Of a stretch of 64,000 nucleotides of DNA, positions 7,273-16,869 are shown in pieces. Origin of the DNA: Flavobacteriaceae bacterium UBA1903 (lineage in GTDB: Bacteria > Bacteroidota > Bacteroidia > Flavobacteriales > Flavobacteriaceae). The stretch's first letter is position 1; the number at the start of each line of letters is the position of its first letter. Made by a program: the position numbers and the translations under genes. The stretch is taken from assembly GCA_002337605.1 (NCBI GenBank), contig DDGL01000013.1:7548-71547 (forward strand), read 5' to 3'. Below the pieces are notes generated by a model. The model worked only from the letters and a program-made list of their open reading frames with translations. It was not told where the DNA came from and ran no database searches.

Positions 7273-9330
7273 ATGAAATATATTTTTGCCTTTTTACTCG
7301 TTTCTTTTACAACTTTTTCCCAACAGACAGATGTGGTCGATTTTCAGAAAATTTCAGCTACCATAGAACCTTTAGCAGCATCTGAAAGTGTAAAAGGTAC
7401 GGTACGGGTTACATTTCAGATCAATAAAAAGACCGATAGTGTGTACCTGAACGCTATGTATATGAAAGTAAAAAATCAGGCCCTGGAAAGTGTTGGTATT
7501 GCTGCAACAGATTCGAAAATATGGTTTAAGGGGAACTTTCAACCTGAAAAAAGTTATACCTCTTTTTTTCAATATGAAGCTACACCCAAGCAAACACTCT
7601 ACTTTACAGGCGACCAGATCTGGACGCAGGGACAAGGGAAATACACCTCACACTGGTTGCCTAGTATAGATGATATGAACGATAAGATCGAGTTTGACCT
7701 TACAATTCTGGCTCCCTACGGAAAAACTGTTGTTGCAAATGGAACGCAAGTTGATGCAGAAAGGCTTAGTGATGATGTAGCGCGTTACACATTTGATATG
7801 CAAAAACCCATGGCCAGCTATCTCGTGGCTTTTGCCATGGGCGATTTCGTTAAAAAAGAAATCACCTCCAAAAGCGGTGTTCCTATTGAAGTATACCTCT
7901 CATTGGAAGACACTGCCAACTTTGAACCTACCTACCGCCATACTAAAACAATATTCGATTTTTTAGAAGCTGAGATCGGCGTACCCTATCCGTGGCAAAA
8001 CTACAAGCAGGTGCCCGTGCGTGATTTTCTCTACGCAGGCATGGAAAATACTACCTGTACTATCTTTTCTGAAGCTTTTGTTGTGGATGAAATTGGCTTT
8101 AACGACCGTAATTATGTAAATGTAAATGCTCACGAACTCGCCCACCAGTGGTTTGGAAATTTAGTTACAGAAACTTCAGGAACGCACCATTGGCTGCAGG
8201 AAGGTTTTGCTACCTATTTTGCCCTTCTGGCAGAACGTGAAATTTTTGGTGAGGAATATTACTACTGGAAGCTTTACCAGAGCGCAGAACAGCTAAAAGC
8301 CTTGAGTGACGAAGGAAAAGGCCAATCGTTGTTAGATCCTAAAGCCAGTTCACTTATTTTCTATGAAAAAGGTGCCTGGGCATTGCACATGTTAAAAGAG
8401 AAGATAGGGGAAGAGGCGTTTAAAAATGCCATCGCTAGCTATTTAAAAAAGTATAAATTTAAAAATGTCTCTACTGAAGATTTTTTAAACCAGGTAAAAG
8501 CAATCACGGGAACCGATATTTCTGCCTGGGAAAAAGACTGGTTGCAGCAAACCGCATTTAAGGCAGAACAAGCATTTAATTCGTTGTTGAGGTCAGAATT
8601 CATGAATAACTATTTTGAAGTAGCCCGACTGGCAGCGATCCCCTTGGCAGAGAAGAAAGTCCCATTGACCACAGCCCTTACTTTTCCAAACGACTATAGT
8701 GGGCAGGAAGCCATTTCGCAATTGGCAGGAGAGCCTTTGGAGCAAACCATTGGGCTGTATAAAAAAGGGTTTGAAAGTAATAATCTGTTTGTACGGCAAG
8801 CCATTGCGCTATCGCTCATTGAAGTTCCTACCAAACTTAAAACCGAGTTTGAAAGTTTACTGAACGACAATTCCTATGTAACACAGGAAGCTGCCTTGTA
8901 TACCTTGTGCCTTCGTTTTCCAAAAGACGCAGCTACCTATCTCGATGCCATGGAGGGAGTCGTTGGATTTCAGGATAAAAACATACGGCAGTTGTGGCTG
9001 GCCCTGGCGATTGTGTCTCCAGCGTATAAAATTTCAGAAAAGGATACTTTTAAAACAGAGCTACAAGGGTATACTTCAGAAAAATTCAGTTTTGAGATCA
9101 GGCAAAAAGCGTTTGAGTATGTAAGCCAGTTAAGGCTTTATGACGAAACGGTTGTCAATAATTTAATAAACGCTTCAGTACACCACAACTGGCGTTTTAG
9201 AAGTACTGCCAGAACCCTGTTGGATGAGGTGCTGAAAAATAAAAGTATGAAAGCTAAGGTAGTGGAAAAAATGAATTCGTTTTCAGATAAAGAAAAAGAA
9301 TATCTTTCTCGGATAATAAGCAATGAGTAG
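7273..9330 (+). CDS. M1 family metallo-aminopeptidase, exported
   Basis: A 685-residue zinc aminopeptidase of the gluzincin (M1) family that removes N-terminal residues from peptides. A signal peptide (MKYIFAFLLVSFTTFS) suggests a periplasmic location. The N-terminal beta domain (about 20-200) leads to the exopeptidase motif GMEN (within AGMENTT) and the zinc site HELAH (His287, Glu288, His291) with the third ligand Glu310 in WLQEGFATYF. A catalytic Tyr candidate lies near ASSLIFYEKGAW. The C-terminal third is a HEAT-like helical region. It is divergent from recG with only 46 bp between the start codons, so the two may share a promoter region. Confidence 0.93.
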   Translation: MKYIFAFLLVSFTTFSQQTDVVDFQKISATIEPLAASESVKGTVRVTFQINKKTDSVYLNAMYMKVKNQALESVGIAATDSKIWFKGNFQPEKSYTSFFQYEATPKQTLYFTGDQIWTQGQGKYTSHWLPSIDDMNDKIEFDLTILAPYGKTVVANGTQVDAERLSDDVARYTFDMQKPMASYLVAFAMGDFVKKEITSKSGVPIEVYLSLEDTANFEPTYRHTKTIFDFLEAEIGVPYPWQNYKQVPVRDFLYAGMENTTCTIFSEAFVVDEIGFNDRNYVNVNAHELAHQWFGNLVTETSGTHHWLQEGFATYFALLAEREIFGEEYYYWKLYQSAEQLKALSDEGKGQSLLDPKASSLIFYEKGAWALHMLKEKIGEEAFKNAIASYLKKYKFKNVSTEDFLNQVKAITGTDISAWEKDWLQQTAFKAEQAFNSLLRSEFMNNYFEVARLAAIPLAEKKVPLTTALTFPNDYSGQEAISQLAGEPLEQTIGLYKKGFESNNLFVRQAIALSLIEVPTKLKTEFESLLNDNSYVTQEAALYTLCLRFPKDAATYLDAMEGVVGFQDKNIRQLWLALAIVSPAYKISEKDTFKTELQGYTSEKFSFEIRQKAFEYVSQLRLYDETVVNNLINASVHHNWRFRSTARTLLDEVLKNKSMKAKVVEKMNSFSDKEKEYLSRIISNE

Positions 9331-9395
9331 TGCATAAAAAGTATAGAGTTGCAAGTAATCAGAAACCAGAAATTTGGAATTAGAAACTTAACGTA

Positions 9396-10316
9396 ATGAA
9401 AGCATTGGTAATTTCAGGAGGTGGCAGCAAAGGTGCATTTGCAGGAGGCGTAGCGCAATACCTCCTGGAAGACCTGAAGCAGGAATACGATCTGTTCGTA
9501 GGTACCAGCACGGGCAGTTTGTTGATCTCTCATCTGGCATTACACAAAGTTGAAAAGATCAAAGAAGTGTATACTTCGGTAAATCAACAGAGTATTTTTA
9601 GTACGCTTCCTTTTGTTATAAAGAAGACAAAATACGGTGGAAAAGAGATCGCCATCAACCATTTTAACGTATTGAAAAATTTCCTGAGAGGGAGTAAAAC
9701 CTTTGGCGAAAGCCACAACCTTCGAAAGCTCATTGAAGAAACATTTACCGAAGCCGAATTTAACTTGCTACAACAAGGGCCTAAAGAAATAGTGGTCACT
9801 GTTTCCAATCTCTCATTAAATCAGGTAGAGTACAAATCCATTAACGATTTTAAATATGCCGATTTTCTGGACTGGATCTGGATCTCCTGTAATTATGTAC
9901 CCTTTATGAGTCTGGTGAAGAAAGAGGGGTGTGAATATGCCGATGGTGGTTTTGGAAGCATGGTCCCTATTGAAGAAGCCATAAACAGAGGCGCTACCGA
10001 AGTAGATGTTATTATTTTAGAAACCGATGTAACCTACTACAACAGGTTGCCGGTAAGGAATGTATTCTCCTTATTAACCTCTATCCATGGATATATGCTG
10101 GACAGGGTTGAAAAACAAAATATCCGCATAGGGAAATTTGTGGCCGCCAATAAAGATGCCATCATCAACCTCTACTATACTCCCACGGTGCTCACAACCA
10201 ATTCGCTGGTCTTTAACAAAGAAAACATGACCCTTTGGTGGGAGCAAGGGTTTAATTACGCCAAGATGAAAAACAAGCAATTAAACGAAACCAAAGTAGA
10301 AGAAGCTTCAGAATAG
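9396..10316 (+). CDS. Patatin-like phospholipase
   Basis: A 306-residue acyl hydrolase of the patatin family, cytoplasmic because no signal peptide is visible. It has the oxyanion motif GGGSKGAF (residues 7-14), the nucleophile elbow GTSTGS (Ser at the middle of G-T-S-T-G) and the catalytic Asp in YADGGF, so the Ser-Asp dyad is complete. The likely activity is hydrolysis of phospholipid or neutral-lipid acyl esters. The 65 bp separating it from the aminopeptidase hold AT-rich sequence with no clear terminator, so co-transcription is possible. A weak AAGGG/CCCTT hairpin with a T-run follows at about 10327-10346. Confidence 0.9.
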   Translation: MKALVISGGGSKGAFAGGVAQYLLEDLKQEYDLFVGTSTGSLLISHLALHKVEKIKEVYTSVNQQSIFSTLPFVIKKTKYGGKEIAINHFNVLKNFLRGSKTFGESHNLRKLIEETFTEAEFNLLQQGPKEIVVTVSNLSLNQVEYKSINDFKYADFLDWIWISCNYVPFMSLVKKEGCEYADGGFGSMVPIEEAINRGATEVDVIILETDVTYYNRLPVRNVFSLLTSIHGYMLDRVEKQNIRIGKFVAANKDAIINLYYTPTVLTTNSLVFNKENMTLWWEQGFNYAKMKNKQLNETKVEEASE

Positions 10317-10326
10317 TGTTCTTACG

Positions 10327-10346
10327 AAGGGGAAAAACCCTTTTTT
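10327..10346 (+). terminator. Weak Rho-independent terminator after the patatin gene
   Basis: AAGGG and CCCTT form a short stem around a purine-rich loop, followed by six T. The stem is only 5 bp, so it is a weak candidate. Confidence 0.4.
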
Positions 10347-10489
10347 GGTAGGGTGGTTTACTCCATTTTTAAAGAGACATCCCTTTTAAACCCTTGTAAA
10401 TCAATAGATTTGTTTTTTAGAGGTAGTTCTTTTCGTCATTTCATAAGCATATTTACCGTAACTTTAAGGAAACTAATACCTTAAAACTT

Positions 10490-11236
10490 ATGAAAAAATT
10501 TGTAATAAGTGTAGCGCGAAGTACTTGGCTGGTCACCCTCTTGTTAATTTTAGTAGCCTGTGAAGAACCTATAGACCCCGAACCGCCTAACACAAATCCG
10601 CCAGATCAGATCGTTTCTGTAGGGCAGGCAAAACAAATGTTTGACGCCTACAGTAACAGACGCGTACCTATTATAAAACGGTATGAACGAACTGTTGTGG
10701 ATTCTACCCAGGAATTTTATCCCACTCGTTTTGGGGAGTACGATTATGAAACTGTAAAAAACTACATGGCGTTTATTGAATCTGAAGCAGCATTGGCGAA
10801 TGTGAAGATTGGCGGGCTTCGGCTTTACTTAACCAACTATCCAAATGCCTCAACGTTTGAAGATGGAACTCCTGTAAAGTTTCCACGTCAAAATTCTTTT
10901 GTACTGGTTCCTACTACTGAAGTTGATGGCGAACAGCAAGGTTTTATTACCCGAACCACAGCGGATGGAGGTAGAACAGTGGTGCTTATTAAAGATTGGT
11001 TACAGGAACAGTTTACGCCGCAAGATCAACAAAATAATGAGGATGATGCACCCAGGCAGATAGGTGCTTTGCAAACTGGAGGCTATGCGGGTAGTATAAA
11101 GCCACAATTGCTTTTTATAAACCCTGTAACTGGAATAGCTAGCCCTGTAGCAGCAGGGGATGACATAAGTTTAATTTTAAACGAGATTAACCTTACACCA
11201 CCTCCACCAGATCAAGACACAGATTTTGATGATTAA
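10490..11236 (+). CDS. Putative lipoprotein, unknown function
   Basis: A 248-residue protein with a signal anchor (residues 8-24, ending LLILVACEEP) whose Cys24 fits a lipobox; a Pro/Asn-rich linker follows. The body contains AKQMFDAYSNRRVPIIKRYE, YDYETVKNYMAFIE and GGLRLYLTNYPN, then an acidic, Pro-rich end. I do not recognise a family. It precedes a membrane protein and a two-component pair in the same direction with a 29-bp gap, which suggests one transcription unit and perhaps an envelope-sensing role, but that is only context. Confidence 0.7.
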   Translation: MKKFVISVARSTWLVTLLLILVACEEPIDPEPPNTNPPDQIVSVGQAKQMFDAYSNRRVPIIKRYERTVVDSTQEFYPTRFGEYDYETVKNYMAFIESEAALANVKIGGLRLYLTNYPNASTFEDGTPVKFPRQNSFVLVPTTEVDGEQQGFITRTTADGGRTVVLIKDWLQEQFTPQDQQNNEDDAPRQIGALQTGGYAGSIKPQLLFINPVTGIASPVAAGDDISLILNEINLTPPPPDQDTDFDD

Positions 11237-11265
11237 TGAACTAAAAAACACTAAATACCTTAGTA

Positions 11266-11901
11266 GTGAATACCATTTTAGAATATTCGGTCATTGGGCT
11301 AGAAGGGTTGACTGCACTTTTTGCATTTATTTTTTATAAAAAGTACAGTCATACTTATCTGCGTTTTTTTCCCTGGTTGCTGTTGTATGTCTTTTTAAAT
11401 GAAATTTTTGCAGGTTATTTTAATTCCCTTTTCGGGAATAATGCACACATCTATAATGTATATAACATTATATTTTTTATGTATTTCTATTTTGTTTTTT
11501 ATACAAACGAGCATCGAAAATCATATAAACTATGGATACTAATTGCTGCAATTTGTTTTATGGTAACGAGTATAGTAAATGCAGTATACCAACCATTTGG
11601 TAGTCAGCCCCAGCTGTTGTCATATATAGTTGGTGCGTGTGTGTTACTATTTTGCATCATTCTCTATTTTATAGAGATACTTTATACGCCACAAATACTT
11701 CACATCCGCAAGGATTTACTTTTCTGGGTAAGTATTGGATTATTGCTTTTTTATGTTGGGTATATCCCTATAAAAGTTTCCAGAGCATTTTTTGAGCAAA
11801 AGGATAATAACTTTATAACCTTAGGAATTGTCCATTGTATTTTGGTGATTATCATGAATACGTGTTTTATAATAGGATTTTTATGGACCAAGAAGAAATA
11901 G
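11266..11901 (+). CDS. Multi-pass membrane protein upstream of a sensor kinase
   Basis: A 211-residue integral membrane protein with about six or seven hydrophobic segments spaced along its length and short polar loops. The start is GTG at 11266. It overlaps the following histidine kinase gene by 19 bp, which implies translational coupling. The kinase itself has only one membrane segment and no sensory domain, so this protein is a plausible sensory or regulatory membrane partner. I know no family name for it. Confidence 0.72.
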   Translation: MNTILEYSVIGLEGLTALFAFIFYKKYSHTYLRFFPWLLLYVFLNEIFAGYFNSLFGNNAHIYNVYNIIFFMYFYFVFYTNEHRKSYKLWILIAAICFMVTSIVNAVYQPFGSQPQLLSYIVGACVLLFCIILYFIEILYTPQILHIRKDLLFWVSIGLLLFYVGYIPIKVSRAFFEQKDNNFITLGIVHCILVIIMNTCFIIGFLWTKKK

Positions 11902-12659
11902 CAACGCTCATATCGGTAGTAATAGTATTAGTTCTTGTGGCTATAATCATCACATTAATTACTGTTTTTGTACGGCGTAAAAACAAGCTTTTATTGGAAC
12001 AGCAAGTGGCTAGAGAATTGTATGAAAAAGAACTTTCTGAAATACAAATAGAAATTCGAGAGGAAACCTTACGTAATATAAGTTGGGAGTTACACGATAA
12101 TATCGGGCAACTCATGACCCTGGCAAAAATACAGGTGCAATTGGCAAAAGAAAATGTAGATGCCATAGAGGAAGCTTCCAGCACCATTGGAAATGCAATT
12201 AATGAATTACGTATGCTGTCTAAATTGATTAACCCCGAGGCAATAAAAAACCTGAGTCTCCGGAAAGCGGTTCAGTTAGAAATAGAGCGATTTAACCGTA
12301 TGGATTACATAAAAGCCAGGTATACTATTGTTGGGACGCCCTTTTCTGTAGGTTCAGATAAAGAGGTGATTATGTTTAGGATATTACAGGAATTTTTTTC
12401 AAATACCATTAAACATTCTAAAGCAAAGAACCTGGACGTAATGGTAACGTATACCGAAAACGAATTATTAATTAATGCCAAGGACGACGGAGTAGGGTTT
12501 AAAGACGAACTAGATTATTCCGGAATTGGAATTAAAAATATGACCAACAGGGCAAAAGTAATTGGAGCAGATTTTAAAATTTCTTCTGTTCAAAATGAGG
12601 GAACTAAGTTGCGATTATTATATAAATTAAATAAAAAACTAAGTAAATTTAAAGCATAA
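11883..12659 (+). CDS. Sensor histidine kinase, NarL/DegS (HisKA_3-like) type
   Basis: About 258 residues from the ATG at 11883; the frame is open upstream, but those codons lie inside the preceding gene and the ATG gives a compact N-terminal membrane segment (residues 7-30). A coiled-coil stretch leads to the phosphoacceptor His71 in WELHDNIGQ, then an ATPase domain with EFFSNTIKHSKAK (N box), DDGVGF (G1) and GIGIKNMTNRA (G2). It lacks a periplasmic sensor domain, so input probably comes through the membrane protein encoded just upstream. Its partner regulator follows 18 bp downstream. Confidence 0.9.
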   Translation: MDQEEIATLISVVIVLVLVAIIITLITVFVRRKNKLLLEQQVARELYEKELSEIQIEIREETLRNISWELHDNIGQLMTLAKIQVQLAKENVDAIEEASSTIGNAINELRMLSKLINPEAIKNLSLRKAVQLEIERFNRMDYIKARYTIVGTPFSVGSDKEVIMFRILQEFFSNTIKHSKAKNLDVMVTYTENELLINAKDDGVGFKDELDYSGIGIKNMTNRAKVIGADFKISSVQNEGTKLRLLYKLNKKLSKFKA

Positions 12660-12677
12660 CAACCTAACAAAAATATC

Positions 12678-13313
12678 ATGAAAAATTCAATCGTTGTAGT
12701 AGACGACCATACGTTATTACTACAGGCTATTGGAGGAATGGTAAAGGATTTTAAAGAATTTGAAGTCAACTACTTGTGTAAAAATGGACAGGAACTTTTA
12801 GACAAACTTAAAAACCCAGCCAACATCCCCGATATCGTACTTATGGACATTAATATGCCCGTGTTAGACGGCATAGAAACAACCGAAATTTTATCCAGAG
12901 AATACCCGCAAATCAAGGTGCTGGCGTTGTCTGTAGAAGAAAATGAAGACACCATTTTAAAAATGCTGCGGGCAGGAGCCAAGGGCTATTTAATGAAAGA
13001 TACAAAGCGCTCTATCCTGAAGGAGGCTTTGTTGCAAGTAGTTGAAAAAGGCTATTATCATACCAATACGGTAAGTAAGTTACTTGTAAATTCCTTGAGC
13101 AATCAAACCGATGATATTTGCTTAAAAGAGCGTGAAAAAGAATTCTTACAGCACGCGTGCACCGAAATGACCTATAAAGAAATAGCAGACAAAATGTTCT
13201 TAAGTCCTAAAACGGTAGAGGGTTACCGTGACTCTATATATGAAAAGCTGAATATTAGAAACCGAATAGGTCTCGTATTGTTTGCTATAAGAAATGGACT
13301 GTTTAAGCCTTAG
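12678..13313 (+). CDS. Response regulator, NarL/FixJ (LuxR HTH) family
   Basis: A 211-residue transcription factor. The receiver domain (1-120) has the acidic pair DD at 9-10, phosphoacceptor Asp57 (VLMDINMP), Ser/Thr at ALSVEE and Lys in MKDTKR. The C-terminal LuxR-type helix-turn-helix (about 145-211) reads MTYKEIADKMFLSPKTVEGYRD. It forms a pair with the kinase 18 bp upstream. Its stop overlaps by four bases the end of the convergent gene at 13310-13834. Targets are not evident from the sequence. Confidence 0.93.
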   Translation: MKNSIVVVDDHTLLLQAIGGMVKDFKEFEVNYLCKNGQELLDKLKNPANIPDIVLMDINMPVLDGIETTEILSREYPQIKVLALSVEENEDTILKMLRAGAKGYLMKDTKRSILKEALLQVVEKGYYHTNTVSKLLVNSLSNQTDDICLKEREKEFLQHACTEMTYKEIADKMFLSPKTVEGYRDSIYEKLNIRNRIGLVLFAIRNGLFKP

Positions 13314-13834
13314 AATAGTTCGGAAACTTCTTTTTTAACGTAGGCGAGTGCTTTTTGTGATGGAGTTATTTCTTCCATAAAATGGCGTAATAAATACTCC
13401 CGTAACGAGTCGGCTCCGTTTTCTTTTTCGTGCATAGCGCCTTGTCTAATGAGATGAATTGTGGCATTTTTTGCTGCGCTAATTAGATTCCAGCACTCTG
13501 GAGAAACATAAATCTGCTGCGTCACATTGTGTTCATATTCTTTTTCAATACTTTCAATAAGCAATTTTTCATACTGCTCAACTTCATTTGAAAAAGGTTT
13601 CACACGAATTAAGAGACTGTTTGGATCTATACGCTCTAACAATAGTGTAAGACGCTCATAAGACTGAAGCCTGGTGGGCAATATTTTATTCTGTGCTTCT
13701 TTTTGGATCAGGTACCTACGTCTTCCTTCTTCATTTTTGGTGTGACCTCTAAAAAAGAAATAGGCAACAATACCCACTACAATAGCTGGTAACAGATAGG
13801 CAACATACTGTATAACTTGAGTCATTTCTTCCAT
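13310..13834 (-). CDS. Membrane-anchored protein of a conserved Bacteroidota family
   Basis: A 174-residue protein with one N-terminal transmembrane helix (about residues 9-28) and a cytoplasmic part with RRYLIQKEAQNKILPTRLQSYERL, a helix-rich stretch and SPECWNLISAAKNATIHLI. It resembles an uncharacterised family (DUF7935-like) widespread in flavobacteria; function is unknown. Transcription is convergent with the response regulator, and no terminator separates the two genes. Confidence 0.7.
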   Translation of the reverse strand: MEEMTQVIQYVAYLLPAIVVGIVAYFFFRGHTKNEEGRRRYLIQKEAQNKILPTRLQSYERLTLLLERIDPNSLLIRVKPFSNEVEQYEKLLIESIEKEYEHNVTQQIYVSPECWNLISAAKNATIHLIRQGAMHEKENGADSLREYLLRHFMEEITPSQKALAYVKKEVSELF

Positions 13835-13883
13835 TCCTTATTTTTTTATACAAACATAAATGCTTTGTAGTTATAGCGCAAAT

Positions 13884-15497
13884 TTACCACCGCACTTCTT
13901 CTTCTTTTTTCGCTTTTTTCACTGCTTTCTTTTCTTTTTTAATCTTATAATCACCCCCCAGGTGTGGACATTTTTGTAGGTCTTTTATTCCTGTAAAGGG
14001 AACCTCTATTTTATGATAGGTAAAAACCCTGGCAAGCGATTTTATAAGGTTTTTATCCCCAACAGTTAACTCCACATCATCCATCGTAAACTGAGCCGGG
14101 TGCTCATATCCAGAGGCATGTGTCATTTCTAAAAACTCTTTACGGAAGTTTTTGAAATAGAAATGAGCTCTCGTTGCTTTATCGTCAACATTAATTCCCC
14201 GTTGTTTCCACTTGCTTTGTGTCGCGACTCCACTAGGGCAGTGGTTGGTGTGGCATATCTGTGCCTGTATGCAACCTACAGACATCATCGCCTCCCGTGC
14301 AACGTTTATACAATCTACCCCCATCGCAAACGCCATAACAGCCTTGGCAGGGAAACCTAGTTTACCACTACCAATAAATACTGTACGTTCGCATAGGTGG
14401 TGGTCTTTAAAAATTCGGTATACTTCAGAAAAACCATAAATCCACGGTAGTGCCATATGGTCTGCAAAACTTGGTGGAGCGGCACCTGTTCCCCCTTCAC
14501 CACCATCAATGGTTATAAAATCAGGACCTTTTCCGGTTTCTTCCATAAGTTTGGCTAACCTTTCCCAGTCCTCCAACTTTCCTACGGCAGCTTTAATTCC
14601 TACGGGTAATCCGGTTTCTTCGGCTATGGCTTCTATGAAGGTTACCATTTCCTCCACAGTGCTAAACGCAGTGTGGGAGGGCGGTGATAAAACATCTTTT
14701 CCAACTGGAACGTGTCTTATTTCTGCAATTTCTTCGGTAATTTTAGAACCTGGTAATACGCCTCCTTTTCCCGGTTTGGCACCCTGCGATAGTTTTACTT
14801 CTATGGCCCTTATCTGTGGATTGTCTGCAACCAGTTTTTTTATTTTCTCCATAGAGAAATTACCCTCATCATCGCGCACTCCAAAGTAACCCGTTCCAAA
14901 ATGAAAAATAACATCGGCTCCTGTTTTATGATAGGGAGACAACCCACCCTCTCCTGTGTTGTGGTAGGCGTGGGCTAATTTGCAACCTCGATTGAGTGAT
15001 TCTACTGCCCGAGCCGATAACGACCCAAAACTCATTGCCGAAACGTTAATCACAGAAGCAGGTCTGTACGGTCTGCGACGCTTGCTGTGCGCTCCCATTA
15101 CCTTTGCACAGGCTAAAAAATAAGGGTCTTTTGCACTTGGATGACTTGCACTTACTTTGAAGGGCATTAGGGCATTTTTAATAAAAATATAATTGGGTTC
15201 ATAAATGTCCCTGTCGGTACCAAAACCTTCGTAGTTATTTTCATTTTTTGCAGAAGCATAAATCCAGCTTCGTTCTATTCGGTTAAAGGGTAGCTCTTCT
15301 CTGTTATTGGCAACAATATACTGGCGCAGTTCTGGACCAATTTTTTCAAGTAAATACCTAAAGTGCCCAACAATGGGGAAGTTGTGTAAAACAATGTGTT
15401 TTTTCTGAAGCACATCGTACAAGGCAACGATGCCCAGTCCAATTAAAACCCAGGCCCACCAGGGTATGCTTCCCAAAAACTCTAAAATATTTTCCAT
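13884..15497 (-). CDS. FMN-binding glutamate synthase-family protein (GltB-like domain)
   Basis: A 537-residue stand-alone version of the glutamate synthase synthase domain. One N-terminal membrane helix (about 12-28) is followed by the FMN barrel: INVSAMSFGSLSARAVESLNRG, GEGGLSPYH, a Lys-rich loop KLSQGAKPGKGG, and DGGEGGTGAAPPSF. Cys residues in the CIQAQICHTNHCPSGV block match the 3Fe-4S cluster site of GltB. No glutaminase domain is present, so it likely uses ammonia or a different substrate; the membrane anchor points to a distinct redox role. The extreme C-terminus is a Lys-rich tail. Confidence 0.88.
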   Translation of the reverse strand: MENILEFLGSIPWWAWVLIGLGIVALYDVLQKKHIVLHNFPIVGHFRYLLEKIGPELRQYIVANNREELPFNRIERSWIYASAKNENNYEGFGTDRDIYEPNYIFIKNALMPFKVSASHPSAKDPYFLACAKVMGAHSKRRRPYRPASVINVSAMSFGSLSARAVESLNRGCKLAHAYHNTGEGGLSPYHKTGADVIFHFGTGYFGVRDDEGNFSMEKIKKLVADNPQIRAIEVKLSQGAKPGKGGVLPGSKITEEIAEIRHVPVGKDVLSPPSHTAFSTVEEMVTFIEAIAEETGLPVGIKAAVGKLEDWERLAKLMEETGKGPDFITIDGGEGGTGAAPPSFADHMALPWIYGFSEVYRIFKDHHLCERTVFIGSGKLGFPAKAVMAFAMGVDCINVAREAMMSVGCIQAQICHTNHCPSGVATQSKWKQRGINVDDKATRAHFYFKNFRKEFLEMTHASGYEHPAQFTMDDVELTVGDKNLIKSLARVFTYHKIEVPFTGIKDLQKCPHLGGDYKIKKEKKAVKKAKKEEEVRW

Positions 15498-15517
15498 ACA
15501 GCTAACTCAAATTTCCC

Positions 15518-15575
15518 CTCGGCTATGCTCAGGGTTCATTCTTCTAATTTTTTCCCGCATCCGAGCGGAGTGGAG
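15518..15575. repeat. Inverted pair of short interspersed repeats
   Basis: CTCGGCTATGCTCAGGG (15518-15534) and CCGAGCGGAGTGGAG (15561-15575) are imperfect inverted copies of a module of the form CTCnnCTnnGCTCnG. It lies between the GltB-like gene and the M20 gene. Modules of this form are common in intergenic DNA of flavobacteria; its function is unknown. Confidence 0.5.
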
Positions 15576-15582
15576 AAAGGGC

Positions 15583-16869
15583 TTACTTTCCGTTTAAATA
15601 ATCTAGCGCTACCTGCGTCATTGTCTTTACCCCTAACAGCATTCCTGCATCATCAATCTTGAAATCGGGTGTGTGGTGCGGGTACACTTCAGTATTTCCG
15701 GGGGTCATCCCGCCCAAGAAGAAATAAAAACCAGGTACTTCTTCCTGAAAGTAGCTAAAATCCTCTCCGCCGGTAGTCGCTTTCATTAACTGAACATTGG
15801 CTTCTCCGGCAGTTTTGTGAAGTGTGGGGAGCATTTGTGCTGTCAAATCTGGATCGTTATAGGTCACTACGGTATTATTTTGCCACTCCATAGTTGCCTC
15901 TCCACCGTAGGCTTTTGCAATATCACGTGCCATTTCTGTCATCCTGCGTATAATTAGTTCGCGCATATTGGGGTCCAGAGTTCTTACGGTCCCAATCATT
16001 TCGGCAGTTTCCGGGATAATATTAAAGCGAACACCACTTGTAATTTTTCCCACCGTGATCACAGCAGCCTCCTGTACCAAAGGAGACTCCCGGCTGATAA
16101 TAGTTTGAAATCCGTCTATAATTTTTGCTGAAATCAGAATTGGATCCACGCCAGACCAGGGAGCAGAGCCGTGGGTTTGCTTTCCTTTTACAGTCACTAC
16201 AAAACGCTCCACGGCTGCCATTGTGCCACCAGGCTTATATTTTATAGTTCCTACGGGAGTTCCGGAGTTAATGTGTAACCCGAAGATGGCATCCACTTTT
16301 GGGTTTTCCAGCACACCTTCTTTTACCATGAGTTTAGCCCCACCTTCTTCCCCTGGTGGCGGGCCTTCTTCGGCAGGTTGAAAGATAAATTTTACCGTGC
16401 CGTTTATCTTGTCTTTGTTTTTAGAAAGCACTTCGGCAACACCCATTAAAATTGCAATGTGGGTATCGTGACCACAAGCGTGCATCACCCCCGTTTCGGT
16501 GCCTAAAAAAGTATCGGTTTTTGTGCTTTTGAAGGGTAAGTCGTTTCTTTCAGTAACTGGGAGCCCATCAATATCGGCTCGTAGCGCAACTACTTTTCCA
16601 TTTTTATTTCCTTTCAGAATACCAACAACGCCCGTTTTTGCAACACCGGTTTGTACTTCCATTCCAAGAGATTTCAAATGGGTTGCTATCTTTTCAGCAG
16701 TGTTAAATTCACGGTTGGAAAGCTCTGGATTTTCATGAAAATAGTGGCGCCAGTCTATTACCTGGGATTCAATATTTTCAATGTCTTTTAAGAGTTTGCT
16801 GTCCATCTGGGCATTTACCGAGAATACGGTACTACTGAGCAGTAGCAGGAGAAAGAAGTTTTTTTTCAT
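15583..16869 (-). CDS. Secreted M20 family amidohydrolase
   Basis: About 428 residues from the ATG at 16867-16869, chosen because it begins a signal peptide (MKKNFFLLLLLSSTVFSVNA). It belongs to the M20D amidohydrolases (N-acyl amino acid / IAA-conjugate hydrolase type). Metal ligands are visible in HACGHDTH and in FQPAEEGPPPGEEGG; further motifs are the dimerisation-domain stretch HGSAPWSGVDP and GGEDFSYFQEEVPG near the end. It probably cleaves acyl or peptide-like amides in the periplasm. It precedes the GltB-like gene on the same strand, separated by a repeat pair, so linkage is loose. Confidence 0.9.
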   Translation of the reverse strand: MKKNFFLLLLLSSTVFSVNAQMDSKLLKDIENIESQVIDWRHYFHENPELSNREFNTAEKIATHLKSLGMEVQTGVAKTGVVGILKGNKNGKVVALRADIDGLPVTERNDLPFKSTKTDTFLGTETGVMHACGHDTHIAILMGVAEVLSKNKDKINGTVKFIFQPAEEGPPPGEEGGAKLMVKEGVLENPKVDAIFGLHINSGTPVGTIKYKPGGTMAAVERFVVTVKGKQTHGSAPWSGVDPILISAKIIDGFQTIISRESPLVQEAAVITVGKITSGVRFNIIPETAEMIGTVRTLDPNMRELIIRRMTEMARDIAKAYGGEATMEWQNNTVVTYNDPDLTAQMLPTLHKTAGEANVQLMKATTGGEDFSYFQEEVPGFYFFLGGMTPGNTEVYPHHTPDFKIDDAGMLLGVKTMTQVALDYLNGK

